Assembly: GCA_964474695.1 (NCBI GenBank) | Contig: CAYYTK010000013.1 | Coordinates: 1 to 64,000, forward strand | Source: DAOUBP01 sp964474695 | GTDB lineage: Bacteria > Chloroflexota > Anaerolineae > CG2-30-64-16 | Direction: 5' to 3' | DNA: 64,000 nt | Shown here: piece by piece, positions 33,445 through 41,235 of the stretch | Layout: each line of letters starts with the position of its first letter | How positions within the stretch are numbered: the first letter of the stretch is position 1 | Position numbers and translations under genes: made by a program | Notes under the pieces: model-generated | Told to the model about the DNA's origin: nothing | Database searches by the model: none | The model's input: the letters and a program-made list of their open reading frames with translations, nothing else

Positions 33445-33520
33445 GCATGTGGTACTGCCGCACCTTCGCCCCCGCATCCAACGGGTAGGGCAGCACCTGG
33501 GTCAGAAAGAGGATCTTCAT
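33445..33520 (-). pseudogene. Duplicated 5' end of the glycosyltransferase, 74/76 identical
   Basis: Encodes MKILFLTQVLPYPLDAGAKV and five more residues (RQYHM), then diverges into the toxin-antitoxin cassette. Compared with 32482-32557 there are two mismatches in 76 bp. GGGAGG precedes this ATG, unlike the intact gene, so this copy appears to keep the ancestral start region. Confidence 0.85.
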
Positions 33521-33817
33521 CGCGGACCCTCCCACCGTGCCCGCTGCGCGGCATCAAATAAATGGGCTATCTCACCAGGTGAAGCCACCACCCCACCACG
33601 TGAAGCCACCACCACACCAAGTGAAGCCACTACCACACCAGGTGAAGCCACTACCACACCAGGTGAAGCCACTACCACACCAGGTGAAACAAAGAAGAAC
33701 CAATAAGAACCAAAAGAAGAACCGAAAGAAGTGACCTCCCCCCGTCCCCTACACTATCGCGCTATCTCACTAACTTCCCACTTGACTAAATCGAACGTAT
33801 GTGCTACACTTCGCCTC
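33521..33817. repeat. Spacer with 21-bp tandem repeat
   Basis: Six units with a 21-bp period (CAGGTGAAGCCACTACCACA) starting at 33579, 33600, 33621, 33642, 33663 and 33684. An A-rich AAGAAGAACC tract follows, then ACTATCGCGCTATCTCACTA at 33753-33772. The repeat is open on the plus strand but has no initiation signal, so I do not call a gene. Confidence 0.88.
33782..33810 (+). promoter_or_regulatory. Candidate leaderless promoter of the uncharacterised gene pair
   Basis: TTGACT (33782-33787), 17-bp spacer, TACACT (33805-33810) with an extended TGC just before it. The ATG at 33818 is seven bases after the -10 box, leaving no room for a ribosome binding site. Confidence 0.68.
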
Positions 33818-34126
33818 ATGGGATGGGTCACTCAGCACAATCGCCGTTACTATTACCGCAAGGTCTGTGAAGGCCATCGCGTCCGCTGCATCTATGTCGG
33901 CCGCGGCCCGGCCGCCGAAGCCTCTGCCGCAATCGACGCCGAGCGCGCCGCTCGCCGTCGCGTCCGCATCGCCAACCACCATGCCCAGCGCGACTTCGCT
34001 GCCGGGTTGGACGCCGCCGCTGTACCCCTCGCCGATTTCGTCGACGCGTTGGCCGCCGCCAGTCTCCTCCTCACCGGCCACCACTGCGACGACCATCGCG
34101 AGTGGAAACGCCTTAGGGAGACATGA
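33818..34126 (+). CDS. Small conserved-looking protein, first of an uncharacterised pair
   Basis: 102 residues. The N-terminus MGWVTQHNRRYYYRKVCEGH followed by RVRCIYVGRGPAAEASAAID resembles the short beta-hairpin (YYYR ... GR...YVGxG) seen at the front of small DNA-binding or integrase-related proteins. The remainder is a helical Ala-rich region ending HHCDDHREWKRLRET. I recall similar two-gene pairs in Planctomycetes and Chloroflexota genomes, but I know of no assigned function. It is on the plus strand, opposite to all surrounding genes, has its own promoter, and is followed after 3 bp by its partner. Confidence 0.72.
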   Translation: MGWVTQHNRRYYYRKVCEGHRVRCIYVGRGPAAEASAAIDAERAARRRVRIANHHAQRDFAAGLDAAAVPLADFVDALAAASLLLTGHHCDDHREWKRLRET

Positions 34127-34129
34127 CCT

Positions 34130-35053
34130 ATGGCTCGCACCAAACGAACCGCTGCTGCCATCACCAACTTCAGCCAGCTTCGCCTGGTCGACCGCACCCT
34201 CGGCGGCGGCGCCCCTGACCCCCAGCCTCCAGCCGCGCCCCTCACCCCCCAGGAGCTCGCCCATTTCATCGCCCTCGTTCGCCGCGTCAACCGCGACCGG
34301 CCCGCCGCTGCCGACCTGGACGCCCTGCAGCGGGCTTTAATCGCTCGCCCCGGCCTCTGGCGCGCCGCCGCGGACCTGGCCTCCTCTGCCGTCGATGCCA
34401 TGATCGCCCAAACGGAGTTCTCGACCGCCCAGAGCCTTGCCCTGCGCCGCGGCGTCGATGAGCTCCAGGCCGCTCTCGCCGGCTCTGCCCCCTCGCCCCT
34501 CGAAAGCACCCTCGCCGAACAGATCGCGGTCTGCTGGCTCCGGCTGCGCATTTGCGAGGCCACCTTCTCCCGCGCCACCAGCGCCGATGATGCCGTCAAC
34601 ATCAAATTCTGGGAGGAGCGTGTCGCTGCCGCCCAGCGTCGCTATCAATCTGCCTGCGAATCCCTTGCCCGGATTCGCCGCCTTGCCCTTCGCACCCCCA
34701 CCTTGCTTCAGGTCAACATCGACGCCCGCGAGGATCCTTACTCCGACGAGGCCAAGCGGCGGGCCGTCGCCGCCACCGACATGACCGAAGTCGAGATCGT
34801 CGCCAAGGCCACGGCCGCAGGTCATCCCTACCTCCCGCCCTGGATCGAACAACCGGGCAATCCGGAGGAGTGGGCCGAGCTGGTGGCGGAGGCAGAGCGC
34901 AGGCTGGCTGAATCCGGGACTTCCTTAACGCTGTATCTGCCGGACCGCGGCGGCTTGGGGTCGGACTCCGACGGGACGAACGCCTATGGACGGGAAGAGC
35001 GTCCTGCGGAGGATCCTGAGGAGTTCGCATCCTCAGATGCGAATCCGGCCTGA
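34130..35053 (+). CDS. Uncharacterised helical protein, second of the pair
   Basis: 307 residues, preceded by AGGGAGA. Central helical region about 60-195 with ALIARPGLWRAAADLASSAV, GSAPSPLESTLAEQIAVCWL, AAAQRRYQSACESLARIRRL and LLQVNIDAR. This succession (SPxPLExxLxxQxxxCWL, then AQRRYxxAxxxLAxxR) is one I associate with an uncharacterised family often multi-copy in Planctomycetes and Chloroflexota. The C-terminus about 230-307 (AAGHPYLPPWIEQPGNPEEW) is acidic and ends inside a GCATCCTCAGATGC palindrome. No catalytic motif is recognised. It probably acts with the preceding protein; a mobile-element origin is possible. Confidence 0.72.
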   Translation: MARTKRTAAAITNFSQLRLVDRTLGGGAPDPQPPAAPLTPQELAHFIALVRRVNRDRPAAADLDALQRALIARPGLWRAAADLASSAVDAMIAQTEFSTAQSLALRRGVDELQAALAGSAPSPLESTLAEQIAVCWLRLRICEATFSRATSADDAVNIKFWEERVAAAQRRYQSACESLARIRRLALRTPTLLQVNIDAREDPYSDEAKRRAVAATDMTEVEIVAKATAAGHPYLPPWIEQPGNPEEWAELVAEAERRLAESGTSLTLYLPDRGGLGSDSDGTNAYGREERPAEDPEEFASSDANPA

Positions 35054-35093
35054 CCCCTATTCCGCTGCTCTCTCCCTTTTCCCCCTCTCCCCC

Positions 35094-36650
35094 TCATCCT
35101 TTCGCGCGCTCGACCAGATCCGCAATCCCCGCCGCGGCGAACACCAGCAGCACCGCATCCACCGGCAGCCGGTAGCGCGACATCGCCCACGTCGCGATGT
35201 GCAGCGCGCTGTAAAAAAGTATGAAGAGCAGCAGCAAGTTGGAAGCTGCGGGCTGGAAGCCGAAGGCCCCCTCTCTCCCCTGCTCCCCTGCCCCCTTGCT
35301 CCCCGCCCGCAGCGCCAACCACACCCCATACACCATGAACGGCAGGAACAGCCCGATGGACGCCACGCGGCCCGCGTTGAACAGCCGCGACGAATCCGCC
35401 GTGGGCCAGAACTCGACGTAGTCGCGCACCCGGCTCAGGCACAGCAGCAGGTAGCGGCCCGGCTCGGCCAGCACGAACCCGATCCCGCGGCGCATCAGCT
35501 CCTTGTCCCAGGTCGCTTCGTTCATCGTCGCCGGGTCGATCTCCGCCGGCAGCGGCGCGGCCTCGAACTCCCGGAAGCTGGTCCCATGCATCGGGTGCTG
35601 CGCCGAATACATCGCGTACCCCGCGTTCGAATTGAGCAGCAGAAAGCTGTCATAAGCAACGTAGTTGCGGATCGTGAACGGCGCGATGCATGCCACCAGC
35701 ACCAGCCCGGCGGTTGAAACCGCAGCAACCGGCGTGCTGCGCACGCGTGCGAAGTCCACCTTCATGGACTGGGCTCCAGTCGGCGCAGGCCGACTTTGCA
35801 ATGGTAGCCGCCCGGCGGTTGAAACCGCAGCAACCCGTGCGAAGTCCACCTTCGTGGACTGGACTCCAGTCGGCGCAGGCCGACTTTGCAACGGTAGCCG
35901 CGACTTCCAGTCGCCGGGCTTCCCGACCGCCCCCCACGCCAGCCATGCAAACACCACCACCGCCCACGGCAGGATCGACTGCCGCAGCAGCGTCGCCACC
36001 CCCAGGCTCAGCCCGAGAAGAACCCCCATCCGCCATCCGCCCCCTGCCCCCTGCCTCCTGCCCCCTGCCCCCTGACCCCTGACCGCCAGCGCCCGCTCCA
36101 GCGACCACAACAGCGCACAGATATAGAACGCCTCCGTCTGCACCATCGCGCCGTACAACACGAAATACGCATAGATCGCCGCCAAAAACGCCGCGAGGAG
36201 AGGAATGTCGAATGTCGAATGTCGAATGTCGAAAGTCGCATGTGCGGTGGTGCGCTCGGCGCCGATCCCTGCTTCCTGCCCCCTGTCTCCTGTCCCTTGC
36301 GCACGCCGCGCCAGCCGATACGTCAGCCACGGCAGCAGAATCCCCGCCAGCACCGCCTGCACCAGCCGCGCGGCCAGCGGGTGCGGGCCCGCGACCGCAT
36401 AGACCGCGGCCACGAACGCGGTATACAGGAAGGACCAGTGCGCCGTCGGCGTATCTGCCGGCGTGAAGGGATACCAGCCCTGATCGAAGCTGTAGCCGTG
36501 GCACGTCGCCAGCCGGCCGGCCAGCTCCGAGTAGGAGTATTCGTCCTTACCGATCGGCACACTGTCGCCCAGGTAGAGCGCGACGCCGGCGCGCAGCAAA
36601 ACGCTCAATACCAGGATGGCGATGAGCCAAGAACGGGTGGATTTGTTCAT
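35094..36650 (-). CDS. GT39/ArnT-like membrane glycosyltransferase with three repeat insertions
   Basis: 518 residues, about ten hydrophobic segments. Start ATG 36650 overlaps the upstream stop (ATGA). The first extracytoplasmic loop DSVPIGKDEYSYSELAGRLA carries the conserved Asp/Glu pair of lipid-phosphate-sugar transferases, and SFDQGWYPFTPADTPTAHWS follows. It would use a polyprenyl-phosphate sugar such as the product of the gene at 30270. Three segments are low-complexity and repeat-encoded: about 116-146 (GTGDRGQEAG ... FDIRHSTFDI), about 190-207 (GQGAGGRRQGAGGG), and about 243-314 (two copies of RLPLQSRPAPTG and KVDFARV units). All fall in loops between helices, so the enzyme may still fold. 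Last gene of the 17-gene operon. Confidence 0.78.
   Translation of the reverse strand: MNKSTRSWLIAILVLSVLLRAGVALYLGDSVPIGKDEYSYSELAGRLATCHGYSFDQGWYPFTPADTPTAHWSFLYTAFVAAVYAVAGPHPLAARLVQAVLAGILLPWLTYRLARRAQGTGDRGQEAGIGAERTTAHATFDIRHSTFDIPLLAAFLAAIYAYFVLYGAMVQTEAFYICALLWSLERALAVRGQGAGGRRQGAGGGWRMGVLLGLSLGVATLLRQSILPWAVVVFAWLAWGAVGKPGDWKSRLPLQSRPAPTGVQSTKVDFARVAAVSTAGRLPLQSRPAPTGAQSMKVDFARVRSTPVAAVSTAGLVLVACIAPFTIRNYVAYDSFLLLNSNAGYAMYSAQHPMHGTSFREFEAAPLPAEIDPATMNEATWDKELMRRGIGFVLAEPGRYLLLCLSRVRDYVEFWPTADSSRLFNAGRVASIGLFLPFMVYGVWLALRAGSKGAGEQGREGAFGFQPAASNLLLLFILFYSALHIATWAMSRYRLPVDAVLLVFAAAGIADLVERAKG
35705..35920. repeat. Two tandem copies of the AGTCGGCGCAGGCCGACT composite repeat in coding DNA
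   Basis: Each copy joins GCGAAGTCCACCTTC(G/A)TGGACT, AGTCGGCGCAGGCCGACT, TTGCAATGGTAGCCGC and GCGGTTGAAACCGCAGCAAC; each block is a small stem-loop. The gene reads through both copies in frame. A shorter relative lies at 20358-20405. Confidence 0.88.
36035..36242. repeat. Heptamer repeat and GAATGTC repeat in coding DNA
   Basis: Bases about 36035-36085 repeat CCCCCTGCC/CCCCTGACC units. Bases about 36205-36242 repeat GAATGTC five times. Both are translated in frame as GQGAGGRRQGAG and FDIRHSTFDI, within loops of the membrane transferase. Confidence 0.85.
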
Positions 36651-37828
36651 GCTGCCAGGCTGACCGATTCGTAGACCGAGACGGTTTCTCTAGCTGTTTT
36701 TTCCCAAGAGAATTGGCGGCATTGCGCCAGTCCCCGCTCCCGCAGGCTGTCCGCCAGGCTCGGATCAGCAAGCACCGCTTCCATGGCGCCGCCCAGGGCC
36801 GAGACGTCCGTCGGATCGATCAACAACGCTGCATCTCCCAGGACCTCGGGCAGGGAGCTGGTGTTGGAGGCGATCACCGGCGTGCCGCACGCCAGAGCTT
36901 CCAATGGCGGCAAGCCGAAACTTTCGCGCAACGATGGGAAGACCAAAGCGGCCGCACCATTGTACAGGCGAAGCAGATCTTCGGGCGAAACACCTCCGAT
37001 GACGCGAACGTTGTCGCTCAGGTGAAGATCGTCAATTTCGTGTCGGAGTGCCTGCTGTGCGGGCTGCCGGGCGCATACGACCAGCAAACCCGTCTGTCGT
37101 CGGAGCGAGGGGCCTAGACCGGCGAAAGCCCGCAGCACGCTTGAAAGGTTCTTTCGTGGCTCGTGTCCGATCGCTAGAAAGTAGCGTTCACCGAGGCCAT
37201 ACGTATCGGTGCTCTGCCGGCTGGCGGCCTCGCGTTCCACTTGCGGAAAAGGGTGAAACAGCGGATTAGGCGCCAGTCGGATGGCGTGAATTTTGTCAGG
37301 CAGAAGCTTGAGATGTCGGACAATCTGGCTTTTCTCAAAGTCCGAGACCGTGATGACTGCCTGGCAATTGGCGGCCGCGATGGGAATGACAAAACTGGCG
37401 TACTTGGCGATCATCCATTGCCAAAGGCGTTGTCGCGAAAATGCGATGCGCGCCTGCGGTTCTGTCAGGGCGATGACGTCGTGCAGCGTCAATACGTAAG
37501 GTCCCGGAGAGGACACCGGCGCTGTGTTCGCGGTATAGTGGACCGCGGCGCAGCGCTCCCTGGCCGCTTGCCTGGGCAACTGGATTTGCTCCCTAAGCAC
37601 CTGACGGAACATCGGCACGCGATTCGACACAACGATCCCCGCGCCGCCCGGTAGCGCCGAACGGGCAGCAGGGGACACCTCACGATCGAGGAAGACCCGG
37701 AAGGTGTGGTGCGAAGGCGACCGCTGCAGGGCCGACAGTAGGTTAACGACATATGTCTTGTAACCACCTGGCTGCGGGTGCGAAAAAGAGGTGGCATCGA
37801 TGCCAATGATCATGGGTGACTTCTCCAT
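36647..37828 (-). CDS. Family 4 glycosyltransferase (mannosyltransferase-like)
   Basis: 393 residues; ATG 37828 follows the upstream stop by one base, and a second ATG at 37813 (GGAG nine bases before) is an equal candidate. IIGIDATSFSHPQPGGYKTY, LTLHDVIALTEPQARIAFS, AVITVSDFEKSQIVRHL, LAIGHEPRKNLSSVLRAF and FPSLRESFGLPPLEALACGT with the ESFGLPxLEAxA donor motif define a retaining GT-B enzyme of the mannosyl/rhamnosyl group. No membrane segment. Part of the continuous operon. Confidence 0.9.
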   Translation of the reverse strand: MEKSPMIIGIDATSFSHPQPGGYKTYVVNLLSALQRSPSHHTFRVFLDREVSPAARSALPGGAGIVVSNRVPMFRQVLREQIQLPRQAARERCAAVHYTANTAPVSSPGPYVLTLHDVIALTEPQARIAFSRQRLWQWMIAKYASFVIPIAAANCQAVITVSDFEKSQIVRHLKLLPDKIHAIRLAPNPLFHPFPQVEREAASRQSTDTYGLGERYFLAIGHEPRKNLSSVLRAFAGLGPSLRRQTGLLVVCARQPAQQALRHEIDDLHLSDNVRVIGGVSPEDLLRLYNGAAALVFPSLRESFGLPPLEALACGTPVIASNTSSLPEVLGDAALLIDPTDVSALGGAMEAVLADPSLADSLRERGLAQCRQFSWEKTARETVSVYESVSLAA

Positions 37829-37829
37829 C

Positions 37830-38849
37830 TCACCAACGGGTGGTTAACAGGGGCAGATGGCTGCGCACCTTCGTCAACTGAAACCCACGGCGTTCGGTTG
37901 GAACGAGTGCCAGAGAGATGAGCCATGCACCGATCTTGAGGACTGTGGCGAATCGAACACCGAGGCTGTACAGAAGAGCAGCCATGACTCCCTCTCTCCG
38001 TCTGAAGAAGAGCCTCTTGCTTGCATAGAGCATTCGCACCTGCCTGGCTGATGCACGACTGGTGCTGCCGCCGCCCAGGTGGACGATTTGGATCTCCGGT
38101 GTATAGAGCACCTTCCAGCCGGCCCTCCATAGGCGCCAACAAAGATCGGTCTCTTCGGAGTACATGCTGTAGTGTTCATCGAAGCCGCCGATTTGCTGGA
38201 GAGGAGCTGTTCTCAGCAACATCACGGAGCCAGGAATCCAATCGACAAGCCTGACCTCTTGGCTATCAGCCTCAGGATGGCTCGGGTATTGAGGGCTGAG
38301 CAGGCGTCTTGCCACCCCCAGGGCGCTCAACAACTCGCCGGTGAGCGTAGGGAAGTCGTTGTAAGATGCCTGAAAACTGCCATCCCGATTGCGTAACATG
38401 CAGCCGACTGCTCCGACGTCTGGATGCTCATCGGCCACTTGCACCAGGCGTGATAACGCTCCACTGGGAACGACGGTATCGCTGTTGAGCAGCAGCGTGT
38501 AGCGCCCCCTGCTCTGCACAATGGCCTGGTTGTTGGCGCGCCCGAAACCTGCGTTTTCCGCGTTTTCTATCAGGCGAACCCAAGGAAATCGCGTTTGCAC
38601 CATCGCCGCGCTGCCGTCAGTCGAGGCGTTGTCGACGACGAACACTTCAGGAATCAGAGGACAGGGACCAGGAGACAGGTTCTCTGACCCCTGCTCACCG
38701 ACTCCTGCCCCCTGCTCACTGACTCCCGACTCCTGACCCCTGGCCACTGACTCAAGACACTCCGCCAACAGCTCGCGGGTGTTCCAGTTCACGATGATGA
38801 TCGACAGATCCAACCCCACTCCCGTACCCCCATACCCCGATACCCCCAT
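37830..38849 (-). CDS. Family 2 glycosyltransferase (rhamnosyltransferase-like) with repeat insertion
   Basis: 339 residues. LSIIIVNWNTRELLAECLES, VFVVDNASTDGSAAMV, LLLNSDTVVPSGAL (NSD metal site) and YSEETDLCWRLWRAGW (ED/xxW) define the GT2 rhamnosyltransferase type. Between the first helix and second strand about 30 residues (GQESGVSEQGAGVGEQGSEN) are encoded by heptamer repeats. The start is uncertain: ATG 38849 lies within a TATGGGGG/TATCGGGG repeat that would encode the first ten residues; a GTG twelve codons in gives a start just before GLDLSIII. Confidence 0.85.
   Translation of the reverse strand: MGVSGYGGTGVGLDLSIIIVNWNTRELLAECLESVARGQESGVSEQGAGVGEQGSENLSPGPCPLIPEVFVVDNASTDGSAAMVQTRFPWVRLIENAENAGFGRANNQAIVQSRGRYTLLLNSDTVVPSGALSRLVQVADEHPDVGAVGCMLRNRDGSFQASYNDFPTLTGELLSALGVARRLLSPQYPSHPEADSQEVRLVDWIPGSVMLLRTAPLQQIGGFDEHYSMYSEETDLCWRLWRAGWKVLYTPEIQIVHLGGGSTSRASARQVRMLYASKRLFFRRREGVMAALLYSLGVRFATVLKIGAWLISLALVPTERRGFQLTKVRSHLPLLTTRW
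38660..38760. repeat. Heptamer repeat in a GT2 gene
   Basis: Irregular repeats of CTGACTCC, CTGACCCC and CTGCTCAC over about 100 bp, in frame on the minus strand. Same family as 830-890 and 36035-36085. Confidence 0.85.
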
Positions 38850-38855
38850 ACTTCC

Positions 38856-40262
38856 TCACCCCACACTCCCTCCCCAGCTCTCAATCGCCACCATCCCCCC
38901 CATGAACAGCCACACCAGCACGCTGGCCTGGAAGCCCGGGAACCCGATGTTGTACACGAACGGCAGGATCCAGTCGGCGAACAGCATGATGACTAAACTG
39001 CCCGCGCCGAGCGCCAGCATGCTGTTGACGTAGCCCGCGGCGAACCCGGTCGCGTAACGTATGCGCAGCCGTAGTCCTGTGGCCGCGAACGCGGCGGCAA
39101 ACCACGCGAACAGCGCCAGCCCCACCACGCCGCCGTGCGCGAACAGGTCCACGTAGTTGTTGTGCGAGTTGATCTTGGGGTTGGTCCAATTGGCGCCCAG
39201 GTACCTCAGCGGCTTCTGGTTGGCGTAGGGGCGGTACGCGGCCGGCCCCAGCCCGGTGACCGGGTTTCGCATGGTGACTTCGACCACGCGCTCGATCAGC
39301 ACCAGCCGTGACCCGCCGCTGCCGGTCCACTCCTTATCGCCGCCCGCGAACTCGTAGAGGCTGGGGATCAACACCCCCAACGCGGCCAACAGAACCACCA
39401 TCACAATCAGCAGCCAGCGCAGCCGCGCGAAGCGCAGCCAGATCAACACCCCCAGCGCGGCAGTCAACCCGACCCAGCTAGAGATCCCCGCCTGCTGGAT
39501 CACGAACGCATAGAGCAGGTTGGCCCCCAGCGCCGCGACCAGGAAGGCGCGCCAGCGCCACGAAAGGTCCCGGTTGTAGAGCAGTTGTCCCCCGGCTACC
39601 GCCGCCAACAGCACCCAGAACGGCGCCCGGCTGAAGGCAATCGTGGTGAAGCGGCTCGCGATCCCGCCCACGCCGGACAGGATCAGCAGGCCGGCCAGCC
39701 CGCCGCCAACCAGCAGGAACACGGCGGTGAGCCGCCACAGGGAGCGCTCGTCGGTGATCAGGTTTGCGGCCAGCCAGAACGCGCCGGCCGAGAACGCGAA
39801 GATGGCCCACTGCGCCAACTGCACCAGCAGGAAGCTGTCGCTCACCGGCACCAGCGGGTCCCAGGTGGCCCGGCCGATCAACAAGGAGAACAGGCTGGCC
39901 ATGAGGAAGAAGAGCAGCGGCTGGTTGGCGGCCGAAGCGACGATCCACACCTGGCGCCGGCGGATCATCCAGACCAGCCAGACCGCCAACAGCGCGGGGA
40001 CCAGCAGGCTGGCCGCGTTGAGCTTGACGTCGGTGCCGGTGCCGATCTCCAGCGGGACGACCAGCGCCGCCAGCACCAGCGCGGGCAGGCCCAGCTCGGG
40101 CCGCGCCAACAGGATCACGCCGCCGATCCCCGCGGCGAGCAGCCCCAGCCAGAGCAGCGAGGCGCGCTGGCCCAGCAGGAACGCCAGCGCCAGCACCGCG
40201 GCCGCAATCAGCCAGGTCGCGACCTGGCGTTGGGGGAATCGTTCACGAAGCGTTGTGATCAT
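38856..40262 (-). CDS. O-antigen polymerase/ligase-like membrane protein
   Basis: 468 residues from ATG 40262 (ATGA overlap with the epimerase stop), 11-12 hydrophobic segments. A large extracytoplasmic loop near 325-380 has RLVLIERVVEVTMRNPVTGL followed by GPAAYRP and INSHNNYVDLFAHGGVVGLA. The RNPxxGxG and HNxxLxxxxxxGxxG patterns are those of the Wzy_C/WaaL family, which polymerises or ligates lipid-linked glycans on the outer face of the membrane. Polymerase versus ligase cannot be decided by sequence alone. Another member lies at 54324-56186. Confidence 0.87.
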   Translation of the reverse strand: MITTLRERFPQRQVATWLIAAAVLALAFLLGQRASLLWLGLLAAGIGGVILLARPELGLPALVLAALVVPLEIGTGTDVKLNAASLLVPALLAVWLVWMIRRRQVWIVASAANQPLLFFLMASLFSLLIGRATWDPLVPVSDSFLLVQLAQWAIFAFSAGAFWLAANLITDERSLWRLTAVFLLVGGGLAGLLILSGVGGIASRFTTIAFSRAPFWVLLAAVAGGQLLYNRDLSWRWRAFLVAALGANLLYAFVIQQAGISSWVGLTAALGVLIWLRFARLRWLLIVMVVLLAALGVLIPSLYEFAGGDKEWTGSGGSRLVLIERVVEVTMRNPVTGLGPAAYRPYANQKPLRYLGANWTNPKINSHNNYVDLFAHGGVVGLALFAWFAAAFAATGLRLRIRYATGFAAGYVNSMLALGAGSLVIMLFADWILPFVYNIGFPGFQASVLVWLFMGGMVAIESWGGSVG

Positions 40263-41233
40263 GGTCGTGTCCCGAACCACTGGATGGTCTTTCCCAATCC
40301 GCTTTCCAGATCAATCGCAGGCTCGTATCCGAGTCCGTTTAGCTTGTCAATTGAAACCTCCCACCGCTGCGCGTCCCCCCGCCAACTGCTGCCGGTATAG
40401 GTGATGCGCGTCTGTCCCGTCAGCCCCAGCGCAGCGATGAGCTTGTGTGCGACCTCGGTGACTGAGGTGCTGGACCCGGAGGAGAGGTTGTAAGCCTCGG
40501 CCGCCAGGCCACGCTCGGCCAGGAGCAGCAGGCCCTGCACGGTGTCGGTCACGAAGGTGAAATCGCGTTTCTGCTGCCCGTCTCCCAGAATCTCGAGTAC
40601 GGCTGGATTATGCTGCAGCTTGCGCAGGAAGTCCAGTATGACAAACCGGGCCATCCGCGGGCCGTAGGTATTGAAAATGCGGGCGATCACCACGGGCAGG
40701 CCGTACACTTGACAGAACATCCGGGCAATCGTCTCCGCGCAGGCTTTGCTGGCGCCGTATGGCGAGATCGGGTCGACGCGGGTCTCTTCCGTAATCGGGA
40801 AACCCTCCGGCTGGCCATAAACCGCACCCGACGACGCCAGGACGACCCTTGCACCGCAGTTGAGGTCGCGCAGGGCGTTCAGCACGGTGAAGGTCCCTGC
40901 GCTATTCGTTTCGAAATCATAGGCCGGATCGTCCACCGATCCGGGCACCGAGGCGTTGGCCGCCAGGTGGAAAACGACCTGGGGCCGGCATCGCCCCATG
41001 ACTTCCTTCACGCCCGCGGCATCGCGCACGTCGCCGATCTCGACGTGTACTGCGTCCTGCACGGCCTGCAGGTTCGCCAGTGTGCCTGCCTTGAGGTTGT
41101 CCAGCACCCAAACGCGGGATCCCTGGGCCACCAGCGCCTCCACGAGGTGGCTGCCGATGAAGCCGCAGCCGCCGGTCACCAGGACCGAGGCATCCGTTGG
41201 GAGGCCAATCACGGCTCCGTTTTCGCTGCTCAT
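40259..41233 (-). CDS. NAD-dependent sugar epimerase/dehydratase
   Basis: 324 residues from ATG 41233, two bases after the upstream stop. Extended SDR: nucleotide-binding GGCGFIGSHLVEAL (near 21), ASSGAVYG, catalytic YGASK, and RIFNTYGPRMARFV. It is nearest in look to UDP-glucose/UDP-N-acetylglucosamine 4-epimerases. It supplies a nucleotide sugar for the transferases around it. The long upstream in-frame reading to 41635 is antisense-like noise inside the neighbouring gene. Confidence 0.88.
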   Translation of the reverse strand: MSSENGAVIGLPTDASVLVTGGCGFIGSHLVEALVAQGSRVWVLDNLKAGTLANLQAVQDAVHVEIGDVRDAAGVKEVMGRCRPQVVFHLAANASVPGSVDDPAYDFETNSAGTFTVLNALRDLNCGARVVLASSGAVYGQPEGFPITEETRVDPISPYGASKACAETIARMFCQVYGLPVVIARIFNTYGPRMARFVILDFLRKLQHNPAVLEILGDGQQKRDFTFVTDTVQGLLLLAERGLAAEAYNLSSGSSTSVTEVAHKLIAALGLTGQTRITYTGSSWRGDAQRWEVSIDKLNGLGYEPAIDLESGLGKTIQWFGTRP

Positions 41234-41235
41234 GG

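Noticed and set aside
33449..33706. Plus-strand frame across the 21-bp repeats (PGEATTT units)
   Set aside because: No start signal, and it begins within the antisense of a glycosyltransferase remnant; an open frame is expected for a 21-bp period.
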